The notes under the pieces are model-generated. The model did no database searches. It saw only the letters and a program-made list of their open reading frames with translations, and was not told the DNA's origin. A stretch of DNA of 64,000 nt, taken from Ovis canadensis. Lineage: Eukaryota > Chordata > Mammalia > Artiodactyla > Bovidae. The stretch spans positions 34,730,501 through 34,794,500 of the forward strand of contig NC_091245.1 in NCBI RefSeq assembly GCF_042477335.2. The letters run 5' to 3'. A program made the translations under genes and the position numbers. Positions 11,301 to 22,341 of this stretch are shown piece by piece (within the stretch, counting starts at the first letter, position 1; every line of letters starts with the position of its first letter).

Positions 11301-14300
11301 AATCACTTCAAATGTAAATGGACTAAATGCTCCAATCGAAAGACACAGGGTGGCTGCATGGACACAGAAACAAGTCTTGTGTATATGCTGCCTACAGCAG
11401 AGTCACTTTAGAGCTAAAGACACAGAAACTGAAAGCGAGGAGATGGACAAAGGTATTTTATGCAAATGGATATCAAAACAAAGTTGGAGTTGCAATACTC
11501 ATATTAGACTAAATAGACTTTAAAATGGTGACTGTTACAAAAGACAAAGAAGGATACTACATAATGTTCAAGGAATCAATAGAAGAAGATATACAATTGT
11601 AAATATATATGCACCCAACATAGGAACACCTCAATATATTAGGCAAATGTTAACAGACATAGAGGGAGAAATTGACACTAACACAATAACAGCAGGGGAC
11701 TTTAACATGCTACTTACATCAATGGACAGATCATACAGATAGAAAGTAATTAAGAAAACACTGATCTTAAATGACACATTAGATCAGACAGATTAATTAA
11801 TATAGACAGAATATTTCATCTAAAAATACAGAATATACATTATTTTCAAGTGCATACAGAACATTCTCCAGAATAGATCACAAACAAAGCCACAAAACAA
11901 GTCTTGGTAAAATAAGAAAACTGAAATAAAATCAAACACCTTTCTGACAACAAGGCTCTGAGACTAGAATCAGTTACAAGAAAAAAATGCAAAAAATACA
12001 AACTTGTGGAGGCTTAACAATATGCTACTGAATAATCAATAGATTACTGAAGAAATAAAAGAGGGAATAAAAACTACCTGAAGACAAAGTAAAATGAAAA
12101 CACAATAATCAGAAATCTGTGGAATGCATCAAAAGCAGTTCTAAGAGGGAAGTTTATAGAGATACAAGCTCACCTTAGAAAACAAAAACCTCAGGTAACA
12201 ACCTAAACTTACAACTAAAGGACCTAGAGAAAGAAGAAAAAACAAGACCCCAAATTAGTGGGAGAAAAGAAATGATAAAGATCAGAGCAGAAATAAGTGA
12301 AATAGAGACTTAAAAAATAGAAATGGATGAAACTAAATGAAAATCAATGAAACTAAAAGTTGGTTATTTGAAAAGATAAACAAAAGTGAGAAAACTGCAG
12401 CCAGACTCAAGAAGAAAAGGGAGAGAACCTAAATCAATAAAATCAGAAATGAAAAAAGGCAAGCTACAATTCACATCAAAGAAATATAAAAGAACATAAG
12501 CAACTACTATGAACAACTCCATGCCAATAAAACGGACAACTTAGAAGACATGGACAAATTCTTAGAACTGTACACTCTAGAATATCAACAGACCAATTAC
12601 CAGTAATAAAAGTGAATCTAATTAAAAAATTCCTGATAAATAGAAGTCCAGAACCAGACGGTTTCACAGGTGAATTCTACCAAAATTTAGAGAACAGCTA
12701 ACACTTATCCTTCTCACACTGTTTCCAAAAATTGCAATGGAAGGAACACTTTCAAACTCATTCTATGATGTCAGCATTGGCCTGATACCCAAACCAAAGA
12801 TATCACACACCAAAACAAACTTATAGGTTAATATCACTGATGAACAAAGGTGAAAAAATCCTCAACAAAACATTAGCAAATCAAATCCAACAATATGTTA
12901 AAATCATCACACACCATGATCAGGTGGGATTAATCCCAGGGATGCAAGGGTATTTCAATATCCACAAATTATTCAAAGTGCTAAAACAGGCTTATGAATT
13001 GAAAACTAAAAAACATATGATCACCTCAACAGATACAGAAAAAAAAAAACTTTTGACAAATTCAGCATCTATTTATAGTAAAAATTCTCCAGAAATCAGG
13101 CATAGAGGGAACATACCTCCACATAATAAAGACTGTATATGAAAAACCCATGGCTAACATCATACTCAACGATAAAAAGCTGAAAGCATTTCCTCTAAAA
13201 TAAGAAACAAGACAAGGATGCAGATTCACCACATTTATTAAACATAATATTGGAAGTTCTAGCCACAATCAGACAAGAAAAAGAAATATAAAGGAATCCA
13301 AATTGCAAAAGGAACATGTACCAAGAATATTTTTAAAAGAACTACAGCAAATAATTTTAAAATTTGTATGGAAACAAAAAAACTCTGAATAGACAAAAAA
13401 CCTCGAGAAACAAGAACAGAACTGGAGGAATCCTGCTTCCTCACTTCAGACTACACTACAAAGCTACAGTCATCATAATAGTATGGTACTGGCGCAAAAC
13501 CAGACACAAAGATCAACAACAGAAGAGAGAGCCCAGAAATAATTCTGCACACTGATGGTCAATTAATCTAAGACAAAGGAGGCAAGGATATCAAATGAAA
13601 AAACAATCATCTCTTCAAGTGTGCTGATGAAACTGGACAGCTACATGTAAAAGAATGAAATCAGAACATTCTCTAACACCATATGCAAAAATAAACACAA
13701 GATGGATTAAAGACCTAAATATAAGACTGAAAACTATAAAAACTCCTAAAGGGAAACACAGGCAGAACAGTCTCTGAGAGAAATCATAGCAATGTTTTTC
13801 TGGATCTGTCTTTTAAAGCAAAGGAAATTAAAGAAAAATAAACAAATGGGGCCTAATCAAACAGTATATCAAAGGAAAAGTAGTTGCAAATGATATGGCC
13901 AACAAGGGGTTAATATCCAAAATATATAAACAGCTAATACAACTCAATATAAAAAAATCTGTTTTTTTATGTGCAGAAGACCCAAATAGACCTTTTTCCA
14001 AAGAGGACATTCAGATAGCCAATAAGCACATGAAAAGATGTTCAACATCACTAATTATCAGGGAAATGCAAATCAAAACCATGGTGAGATATCACCTCAC
14101 ACCTGTCAGAATGGCTATCATCAAAAACACAAATAACAAAAGTTTTTAAGAAAAGGGAACCCTTGTATACTGTTGGTGGGAATGTAAGTTGGTACAGTCA
14201 CTGTGGAACACAATATGAAGACTTCTCAAAAATATAACTACCATATGACCCAACAATTCCACCCCTGAGTTTATATCCAAAAATAACAAAAACCCTAATT

Positions 14301-14493
14301 GAAAAAGATACATGTACCCCAATGTTCACGGCAGCATTATTTATAATTGTCAAGATATGGAAGCAATATATATATATATATATATATTCACAATATGCAC
14401 ACACACACACATATACACAATGGAATACTATTCAGCCACAAAAATGAATGAATTTTTGCCATTTGCAACAACATGGAAGAACCTGGATGGTAT
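11301..14493 (+). pseudogene. L1 ORF2 pseudogene (endonuclease-reverse transcriptase)
   Basis: The endonuclease region is recognisable (tgtaaatggactaaatgctc at 11310, gcaggggactttaacatgct at 11691). RT parts include the degraded DAEKAFD-type box near 13035. Near 13315 the sequence jumps past the segment that should hold the catalytic FADD box. The C-terminal part (aatggaatactattcagcca at 14420) ends at 14493 without the L1 3' end. Many stops and indels are present. Confidence 0.85.
14365..14417. repeat. (TA)n/(CA)n microsatellite within L1
   Basis: A (TA)n run at 14366-14387 is followed by a short (CA)n run near 14398-14410. It lies where L1 normally reads a few tacatatata units, so it is a microsatellite grown from the L1 body. 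Confidence 0.85.
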
Positions 14494-14806
14494 TTTTTAA
14501 TAGTTTTGTTTGTTTATTTTTGGCTGTGCTGGGTCTTTGTTGTTGCATTGGCCTTTCTCTAGTTGTGGCACCTGGGGACTACTTTCTTGCTGTGTTGTGC
14601 AGGCTTCTTATTGGGGTGGCTTCTCTTGTTGCAGAGCATGGGCTCCAGGGTGTGTGCGCTTTAGAACCTGTGGTGTATGGGTTCAGTAACTGTTGTTCCT
14701 GGACTCCAGAGCACAGGCTCAGTAGCTGTAGTGCACAGGTTTTGTTGCTCTGTGGCATGTGGGATATTCTAAGACCAGGGACTGAACCAGTGTCTCTGGT
14801 TCAAGA
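14494..14806 (-). mobile_element. CHR-type tRNA-Glu SINE, antisense, head truncated
   Basis: Starts with the T-rich reverse of its tail (ttttttaatagttttg), then tttggctgtgctgggtcttt and ggggtggcttctcttgttgc, and ends near the B-box (gggactgaaccagtgtctct). This pattern belongs to the cetartiodactyl CHR group. The expected final agggaagtcc is missing because the copy abuts BovB. Confidence 0.8.
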
Positions 14807-15437
14807 TTTCTCCTAGCAATCTTGATTCCAGCTTGTGATTTATCCAGCCCAGCATTTTGCATGATGTGCTCTACGTATAAGTTAAACACTGCTGCTAAGT
14901 CACTTTAGTTGTGTCCGACTCTGTGTGACCCCATAGACGGCAGCCCACCAGGCTCTGCCATCCCTGGGATTCTCCAGGCAAGAACACTGGAGTGGGTTGC
15001 CATTTCCTTCTCCAATGCATGAAAGTGAAAAGTGAAAGGGAAGTCACTCAGTCGTGTCCGACTCTTGGCAACCCCATGGACTGCAGCCTACCAGGCTCCT
15101 CCGTCCATGGGATTTTCCAGGCAAGAGTACTGGAGTGGGTTGCCATTGCCTTCTCCATAAATTAAATAAGCAGGGTGATAATATACAGCCTTGACATACT
15201 CCTTTCCCAATTCTGAACCAGTCCATTGTTCCATGTCTGGTTCTGTCACTTCTTAGCGTGCATGCAAGTTTTTCAGTCGACCGGTAACGTAGTCTGATAT
15301 TCCCATCTCTTTAAGAATTTTCCACAGTTTGTTGTGATCCACACAGTCAAAGGCTTTGGTACAGTCAATGAAGCAGAGGTAGGTGTTTCTCTGGAATCCC
15401 TTTGTTCTATGATCCAAGGGACGGTGGCAACTGGACT
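14807..15437 (-). mobile_element. BovB LINE fragment, antisense, split by Bov-A2
   Basis: Internal BovB RT segment: 14807-14886 and 15157-15437 join across the Bov-A2 SINE (cagggtgataatatacagcc at 15171 is the reverse of the RT segment). Both BovB ends are missing, including the 3' tail, so later deletion or recombination shaped it. It is more diverged than the other BovB copies. Confidence 0.88.
14887..15156 (-). mobile_element. Bov-A2 SINE, antisense, inserted in BovB
   Basis: Two Bov-A monomers in tandem, each with the reverse of the gactctgtgtgaccccat / gactcttggcaaccccatgg motif. Flanked by ataagttaaa (14877-14886) and ataaattaaa (15157-15166), a 10-bp TSD with one mismatch. This shows Bov-A2 is younger than the host BovB. 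Confidence 0.94.
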
Positions 15438-16744
15438 GATTAGGTGTCTTCCTTCTTACATTCAGCCCATGGTCCCTTCCCCCTCCAAAAATTCACCAGT
15501 TTGGAAGCTCATCAGACACCTGAGAGCTGGGAGAATGAGTGTGTGATCCGGGGGTACAGTGCTACAGCTGTGCCATTCAACTCTATGTGCTTTGAACAAT
15601 AAGTTCAGCTCAACTGAATAGCTCCTCTTGGAGTCTGTTTTGTTTTCCCAGGGAAACTTACAAGGGGAAAATTAGTAGAATGAGCTAGTCACTGCCACTG
15701 CAGGTGGCCTCCCGGAGGCAACAGATTTGCATCGTTTCCCTCTCCTTACCCATCTGTATCCCTCATATTTTCTAGAGCTTCTGCTAATCTAAGGCTAGGT
15801 GGTTTATGTGGGAAGATAGAGGGTAATCCAGATTCTCACCTTTGAAGTCTGAGACCCTGTCATCATTTTCTTCCTGTCCATTTACTCTCAAAATTGGTTA
15901 CAGGAGTATCAAATGATGCCCCTGTGATTCCCCTGGGTGTCAAACTGATCCCTCCATGACCCTATCATAAAATAGCAGCTCTGCCTCCTGCTGATGATCA
16001 GAATCAATGAACTCGAAGGTGGTTTAGCTGGTTCACTGTCGTTGAGAATTCAATCTTCTCTAAAGACAGTTCTGCTATCGTTATAATTAAGTTCTGGGAC
16101 TGAGACTCAGATTTTTTTTTTTTTCCTGCCCTCTGCTTGCATTACATGGGAGTCTGTCTGTATGCTGCCAAGGAGGACCGACCGCTGACTTTCACATTTT
16201 GCCATAAATTGGTGATTAATCACCCCAGCCTTTCATATGTCTTTCCAATGTGTTAATTATACTCAACCATCTGATTCCATTGTCTTTATTATTACTTTTT
16301 CCTTTAAACCTCTTTAATGGCTGAGATACAGCATAGCTAGTGCATTCCTTTCCACTGGTCTCTCATTCACCGCTAACTGAAGTGTTAACAGTTATACTGC
16401 GAGGGCTCTCTGGGCTCTACATATCGCCAGCAGTAGGGCCCTCATTGCCTGCCAGGATGCCCACTGAGTAAGCCCTCACTGACACAAGGGGTCAGGTCTT
16501 TGTAACTCTGCACTGGATGTGAACTGCCCCTAGACAGTAGGGGCAGAATGTGATCCAGGTAGCTCCTTTGTTGAGGGGCAGTTCCAGGGGAGAGGTGCAG
16601 GTGGGAGCCACCAGCAGCTTCCAGAAGCCAGGGAAATGAATACCGTGGTCCTGATGTGGCCCACACAATACAACATTCTCTACAATACTGTGAAATTATA
16701 GGAACATTCTTACCGCCACCATTCACACTGCCAGAGAACGTCAA
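15438..16744. other. Repeat-poor block, no gene seen
   Basis: I recognise no repeat from 15438 to about 16744 except a T-rich tract near 16111-16124. The texture is even, with several homeodomain-like TAAT/ATTA motifs. It is a candidate for conserved non-coding sequence, which cannot be confirmed without alignment. Confidence 0.35.
16211..16224. promoter_or_regulatory. 14-bp perfect palindrome ggtgattaatcacc
   Basis: A perfect dyad centred on GATTAATC, which contains overlapping TAATC/GATTA homeodomain-type half-sites. A protein-binding role is inference. Short palindromes also arise by chance in 64 kb. Confidence 0.25.
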
Positions 16745-16955
16745 ATGCCATCTTACAAGTAAGGCCTCTCCCCCAGCACTTGCTGTTCCTCTCACTCTGT
16801 TTTATTTTTTTCCACTGGGTTTATTTCCATCTGAAACTCTTGTTTATTATTTATCTCTTACCATCAGACTCTATACTCCAGACTTGGGGTACCCATTACC
16901 CAGAAGAGGACCTGGCACAAGACAGGCTCTCAACAAACATAAATGAAATTCCAAA
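16745..16955 (+). repeat. L2 3'-end relic
   Basis: In L2 order: gcacttgctgttcctctcac, ttgtttattatttatctctt, gacctggcacaagacaggct, caacaaacataaatg. Confidence 0.6.
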
Positions 16956-17089
16956 TATGTATATAAACCTACTCTGTGCATTTCACTGGAGTTTCTGTGA
17001 GGACTAAAATCTCCTACATGTAAGAATACAGCTCACAGTAGACACTTAATCCAAAAAATTATATAAAAATATAAATGTTGGTAAAGAAA

Positions 17090-17093
<4 letters not shown>

Positions 17094-17128
<35 letters not shown>
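17094..17128. repeat. (GT)n microsatellite
   Basis: About 17 uninterrupted GT units, long enough to be polymorphic in a population. Confidence 0.95.
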
Positions 17129-17130
<2 letters not shown>

Positions 17131-17173
17131 CTTTATATAAGGCATTGGGATAAGGAAATGGACCTTTTTTCTT

Positions 17174-17292
17174 TTCTTTTGAAATTTTCTGGCCATACCA
17201 CTCAGGACATGGGATCTTAGGTCCCAATCAGGGACTGAACCCATACCCCCTGCATTGGAAGCATCAGGTTTTATAACTGCTAGGGAAGTCCT
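17174..17292 (-). mobile_element. tRNA-Glu SINE, antisense, with 15-bp TSD
   Basis: Reverse of a short cetartiodactyl tRNA-Glu SINE (tctggccataccactcagga, ccccctgcattggaagcatc, ending gctagggaagtcc). The flanking copies tggaccttttttctt at 17159-17173 and 17293-17307 are identical over 15 bases, so both insertion ends are exact. Confidence 0.93.
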
Positions 17293-17307
17293 TGGACCTT
17301 TTTTCTT

Positions 17308-17998
17308 GGAGGAAAGATACCACAATTTGAGCAATTCAGCAGCAGGGAACAGAGACAAAACTTCTTATCCAGGACTTAAGAGCAAGCCTTTGACTCTCTG
17401 TAAGGTAGGGAGATTTAAGACTAGCATTTATTTCTTCCAGCACCAGCATTTAATTCCCGACTTAACAGGTACTGAGACCTATAAAAGATTCACCTTGTTT
17501 CTCTGAATGTGTACATTATTTACCATACAATTTATAAAATATTTACCCTTTTATCAACTGACTGTGCCCTGCTCAGCCTTAACTACCTTACTGCTGCTCA
17601 AAGCTGATCAAATAGGTGGCTGGCACCTCTCCAGAAACGAATGGAGTGAACAGCTGGAAGGGAACCATATTTTATGCATTTGTCAGAGCACATAGCAATC
17701 AAGGGTGTTGAAAGCCTTTCTGAATGTGCTGGGGAGGGGTGTGGGTCTTCACTCCCTTCCCACCTCTACCCACCTGGTCTAAAACAAAGCTGCCTTTGCC
17801 AGGCCCAGCTTACTCATCTATTCAAGATGCACTTACAGAGCAGTTATTGTGAGCAAGGGGTCTTGGGGAAATGGATGAGAGGAAAGTACATTCCTATGTT
17901 CTTTTTGTCGAAAATGAGCCCGATGATAATTACAGCAAAAACACCCAAGTATTAGACTCTCTCTCCATATGATCAGTGCATGCAAAGTACACAGCCTT
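17308..17998. other. No gene seen
   Basis: Unassigned sequence. Forward frames at 17255-17506, 17507-17695 and 17674-17955 carry no recognisable domain. Confidence 0.4.
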
Positions 17999-17999
17999 A

Positions 18000-18178
18000 T
18001 GAGTCAGATTTTTGGGTTGAAACTATATCTTACTCTATCATGAGTGTATGACTCTGGACAAGTTGCCTAACTTCTGGTTGCCTCAGTTTTCTCAGGATAT
18101 TAATAGTCCCAATTTCATGATATTATTCATATTAAGTATATGGTGCCCAGCACATAGAAAGCATTCAATAAAGTTAAG
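18000..18178 (+). repeat. MIR SINE relic
   Basis: In MIR order: gagtcagatttttgggttga, agttgcctaacttctggttg, cctcagttttctcaggatat, and the tail cccagcacatagaaagcatt. Confidence 0.8.
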
Positions 18179-18224
18179 AGATGTGGAGAAAGGGGAGGAC
18201 AATCCTCAGGCCAGCTCTACATGG

Positions 18225-18335
18225 TAAGTATGTTACGATCTTCATTGTACAGATGAGAAACTGAGATTTAGGAAATTTAGTACTTTGCTAAAATTCACTT
18301 ATAAGCCAGGATTCAAGATTATGAATGGCTTATAA
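18225..18335 (-). repeat. MIR fragment, antisense
   Basis: The reverse core cattgtacagatgagaaact is followed by aagccaggattcaagatt. Confidence 0.6.
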
Positions 18336-18359
18336 AGACTTTACTTGTAATCACTGGTT

Positions 18360-18392
18360 ACACACACACATACACACACACACACACACACA
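18360..18392. repeat. (CA)n microsatellite
   Basis: A CA run with one T interruption near 18371. Confidence 0.93.
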
Positions 18393-18619
18393 GAGGGAAA
18401 CATGGCATAACCATCATGTGTGCCTCTTCAGTGATGCTCCCAACCAACCTTCAATGAGATGAGATTTTCTTATTTGCCCTTATAGCACCTCTTTCACTAC
18501 AGTTATCATGACTGTAAAAATTTATCAATTGGATCCTTATTTGTGACAGGCTGGGTCTCCCCCTAAACTGTATGTAGACAAGGGCATGTGTTCATCACGT
18601 ATTCTCAGTGTCTAGATAA

Positions 18620-18775
18620 CTGTTTCACATACACTGTCATTAAATCTACACAACAATGTTAAAAGTGATATTTTTCTCCCATTTTATTGTTAATGAAACT
18701 GAAGCTCAAAAAAACCAAATAACTTATAGAAGAACATACAGAGAAAAAAATGGAAGAACATTCTAACCCGGCTCA
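18620..18775 (-). repeat. MIR fragment, antisense
   Basis: The reverse core cattttattgttaatgaaac, then tgaagctcaaaaaaaccaaa and a degraded 5' part. Confidence 0.6.
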
Positions 18776-19262
18776 GTTGATTTCAGAGCCCATTCCCATT
18801 CATTGGGCTACATTCTCTCCTTAAGAAGGAAGGAACCAGAACACAAGGGTAGAGGAATGAAGTTTACATATCAAGAGCCTACCATGGGTATCAAGCTGAA
18901 GTTCATTATCAATGGTATCTCTTTCACTCCTCAAAATAAATTTTTGTTCAAAACAAGAGTTTTGCTAAAACAAGTTTTTTTCCAGATCCGGGTGCAAGCC
19001 CTGCTGAGATGAGCTAGTGAAGTGGGGAGAAGGCTGGCAGTGAGCATGAAGTGAATGGGAAAACTGACAAGCTTACAAAGCCCTTCAGTGTAGCCCTTTG
19101 CTCCAATACTTCATACTTAAAGAATAAAGCCAGTTCAGGTGGGGCTCAGGCAAAGACCAAGGTCAGGAGCTCAGGCCTGGCGAGGCGGGGTGAGGGCTGG
19201 GATCAGGAGAGAAGTCCGGTGCTGCGATCCCATCATCTTGACTCTGCTTCATGCTGCATGAA
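18776..19262. other. No gene seen
   Basis: Unassigned. The forward frame running into the SINE at 19263 owes its length partly to the SINE itself. Confidence 0.4.
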
Positions 19263-19474
19263 TGAAAGTGAAGCTGCTCAGTCATGTCTGACTCTTTGCG
19301 ACCCTATGGACTGTAGCCCGCTAGGCTCCTCCATCCATGGGATTTTCCAGGCAAGAATACTGGAATGTGTTGCCATTTTCAAATTTGCAGCAGATCTTCC
19401 CAACCCAGGGATCAAACTCAGGTCTCTTGCATTGCAGGCAGACTCTTTACCCTCTGAGCCACCAGGGTATCCCA
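19263..19474 (-). mobile_element. Bov-tA SINE, antisense
   Basis: Starts with the reverse tail (gctgctcagtcatgtctgac) and ends with the reverse tRNA-like head (taccctctgagccaccaggg). Near full length. No clear TSD. Confidence 0.9.
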
Positions 19475-19587
19475 TCATACTGGATGACCTCTCTGCTATA
19501 CTAATGTCCTTTCTCCTTTGCTTTTAAAATAGAAAACACAGATACCGTTGATTCTCTCAGTCTTTTATGTTCAATTGTTGGTCGATT

Positions 19588-19640
19588 CTTTTTTTTTTTA
19601 ATTGAAGTATAATTGATTTATGCTGGTTAATTCTTAATGA
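19588..19640 (-). mobile_element. Short L1 3' end, antisense
   Basis: A T-rich tract followed by aattgaagtataattgattt, the reverse of the L1 terminal sequence. Truncated after about 50 bases. Confidence 0.55.
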
Positions 19641-19758
19641 ACACCACTGGTAAAAATAACTAGCAAAAACACAGTTGATAATGATAAAACCACACATAGT
19701 ATAACATTATTGGTTATCAGTTAACAGAAATATCAACTCTTCTTAAGAATAGATTTTC

Positions 19759-19970
19759 TTTCTTTTTAATATAAATTTATTTATTTTAAATGGAGGTTAA
19801 TTACTTTACAATATTGTATTGGTTTTGCCATACATCAACATGAATCTGCCAGAGGTATACACGTGTTCCCCATCCTGAACCCCCCTCCTTCCTCCCTCCC
19901 CACACCATCCCTCTGGGTCGTCTCAGTGCACCAGCCCCAAGCAACCAGTATCATGCATCGAACCTGGTAA
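19759..19970 (-). mobile_element. Bovid L1 3' end, antisense, with 14-bp TSD
   Basis: A severely 5'-truncated young-type bovid L1: T-rich start, gttttgccatacatcaacat, ccctctgggtcgtctcagtg, tatcatgcatcgaacctgg. Identical 14-base copies aagaatagattttc at 19745-19758 and 19971-19984 fix both ends. No coding sequence is carried. Confidence 0.94.
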
Positions 19971-19984
19971 AAGAATAGATTTTC

Positions 19985-20349
19985 AAACTAAATTTTATAG
20001 AATTAATGTTTACAAAAGAAAACTGGCAATGCCAGAAGCTATTATCAGATCAATATGATATGGAAAAAAATGATGATTGGTTAGTATAATATTCAGTTTA
20101 CAATTTACAAAGAAATATTTGATTCTAATAAAATGTAAATAGGACACTCAGAAATAGTGAATGGTGCTGTATAGAAATTCAATCAAAATTATAAACTGGC
20201 TCAATAAAATTTGTTCCAGAAAAGAAATTTTTGGATAAACAAGAGTACAATTTTGATGAAAATAGGTGTTTCATGTAGTAATAACATAACACCTTTCGGG
20301 TCCAACGCAAGGTCTCACAACATCTTATTACCTCACCAGGGTTCGGTGC
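19985..20349. other. No gene seen; AT-rich
   Basis: AT-rich unassigned sequence. Confidence 0.4.
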
Positions 20350-20500
20350 TATGCTGGGGGCTATACTTAATGTTGTCTCTAATCCTTACAGCAATATTTT
20401 GTTATAGGAATGCAATTCCCCAAGTTTCAGATAAGGAAATAAATCAGAAAAGATATGTGATTTGCCCAGCATAACCCATGATTTAGTACCAGGGCCAGGA
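20350..20500 (-). repeat. MIR fragment, antisense
   Basis: The pattern tctctaatccttacagcaat, aagtttcagataaggaaata, tgatttgcccagcataaccc follows the reverse of MIR. Confidence 0.6.
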
Positions 20501-22341
20501 TTATTTGTTGATTAAAACTGAACAGTCTAATCATGAAGCAAGATTTCAGGACATTTTACAAGGGGTGGGGGGGCACCTCTTTATTTCTTGGTCTCTCCAG
20601 AAAGGCAGGTGTGTCTGTGCCTCTTTCCAGGTGGAAATGTTGAGACCTCAGGAGAGAAATGCACTAGCCTAAGGTTTCAAATTATATGAAAGGCCTGAGT
20701 TTTCCCTGATCCTCAATCCACCACTCTCTTCACTCAATGAAATGACCTGAATAAGGCTGTCTTTAAAAGTAACTAGAGACAGGAAGCTCTCTGCTTCAAG
20801 AAGGGTAGAGTTTATGGAATGTAAAGTGATTCATTCATGGCTGATAGCATTCATGGAATTTTGCCTCCCCATCAACCCCCATCCCCCAAAGTAAAACTAC
20901 TTGTCAAAGATACCCTAAGTAATACATCCTTCAAAGACAGCCTGCGGTCCCTGTGCTCTTTATTCAACACCCAAGACAGTGAAGGGAAGGGGCTTAAATT
21001 GGTCCTCTGCAACATCATAATATCAATGTCTCCTATTATCACTGGTTTCTCCATGAAGCAGATGTCTCCTATCTGTTTAGTAGTTATCTAAACTGCGGGT
21101 TCATGAGGAAAAGAACAAGGCATATTTCAGGTCTCTAGGGAAATGAATATTTCTGTCATGATTTCCATTTGTTTAAATTCAGATCAATAAAGTCATACTG
21201 AACTTCATTTCACGTTCCTGGCATGACACTTAGTGTCTTGTGATGGGGGTACAATTTTATAGGATAACTTATGGGATCACCTGCCCTGGCTGCATCCTGG
21301 TTTTAGGATGCAAGATCTTTCAGTTTTAAAACTAAACAGTGTCAGGCAAGTCTGGATGGTTGATCACTTGTTCACTACTGTATTACTAGCAGCCTTGCTA
21401 GTCTAGTCCCTGGTGTGTAATGAGCCTCTGCTAGTCTCACTAGAATTTTCAATGCCTTGATTTCTTTCCCTTTAGAATGGGAACAAAGGGGGCTAATACT
21501 TGTCCTGTGTCACTCACAGGGTTATTATTCTATACAGTAATGTGGAGGGAGAATTATACTGTTATTATTATTATTATGTCTAGTAAAGTAAAAGAGAATT
21601 TAAAAAATCTCTGAAAAACCCTCTCCAGAGAGTCAATTTTTTGAGACTGGAACCATGTTTTATTGTATTACCTCCTGAAGCACAGTGACTGGCAGAAAAG
21701 ACGCTCAAAAACCTAGTTGAATGAAAAAATAATGAACAAATGGATAGTTAAATGAACACTCTGTGAATGAGAATAAAGGGATTAAATTAACTCATTTTAT
21801 AGAATTATTTTTGGAGCCAGAAGTTTATTTAATCAAACCCCTGCATTTTTTAGAGCCCACATGTAAACAACACATTCTTTGTAGGGTTAAGATGAAAACT
21901 GAGTCATGTCAATATACTAAAATAAAGTAAAAATTCTTGATTAATTTTACTTATTTTCTCCAGTGATGTTCTTTCCCCAGCACAAGAAATGCCAATTCAG
22001 CCTGTAATTCATAGTTCTTCCAACAGAAGCTGAGGGTTGTCTAACAACAGAGCATGTGGGCTTGAGTTCCACCTCACACCCATGCTCTGCTCTCATGAGA
22101 TATAGATAAGCTTCAGCGGTGGCTTCAGAGAAAGACCTGAGATGCTGGAGGGGGTTGTCTAAGAGCTTGGGGCATCGAAGGACATCACCACCAGCATCAA
22201 GAAATTGTAAGTATTACCAGAAGCCTGATCACAGAAAGCTAGAAGTCTTAACCTGCTTTCCTCCTTTCTTCTATGGTACCATTCCAAATCCAAACTCCTT
22301 CGAGGCCCCAGCCAAATTTCTCTTCTCAGCTCTTTGGCTTC
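20501..22341. other. No gene seen; scattered old repeat pieces
   Basis: Mostly unassigned. Positions 21640-21725 resemble an L2 3' end (gagactggaaccatgtttta, then gcacagtgactggcagaaaa). A short (TTA)n run lies near 21561-21576. Frames up to 87 codons show no domain. Confidence 0.4.

Noticed and set aside
17033..17358. Reverse frames with alternating Thr-His runs
   Set aside because: They translate the (GT)n microsatellite and a SINE.
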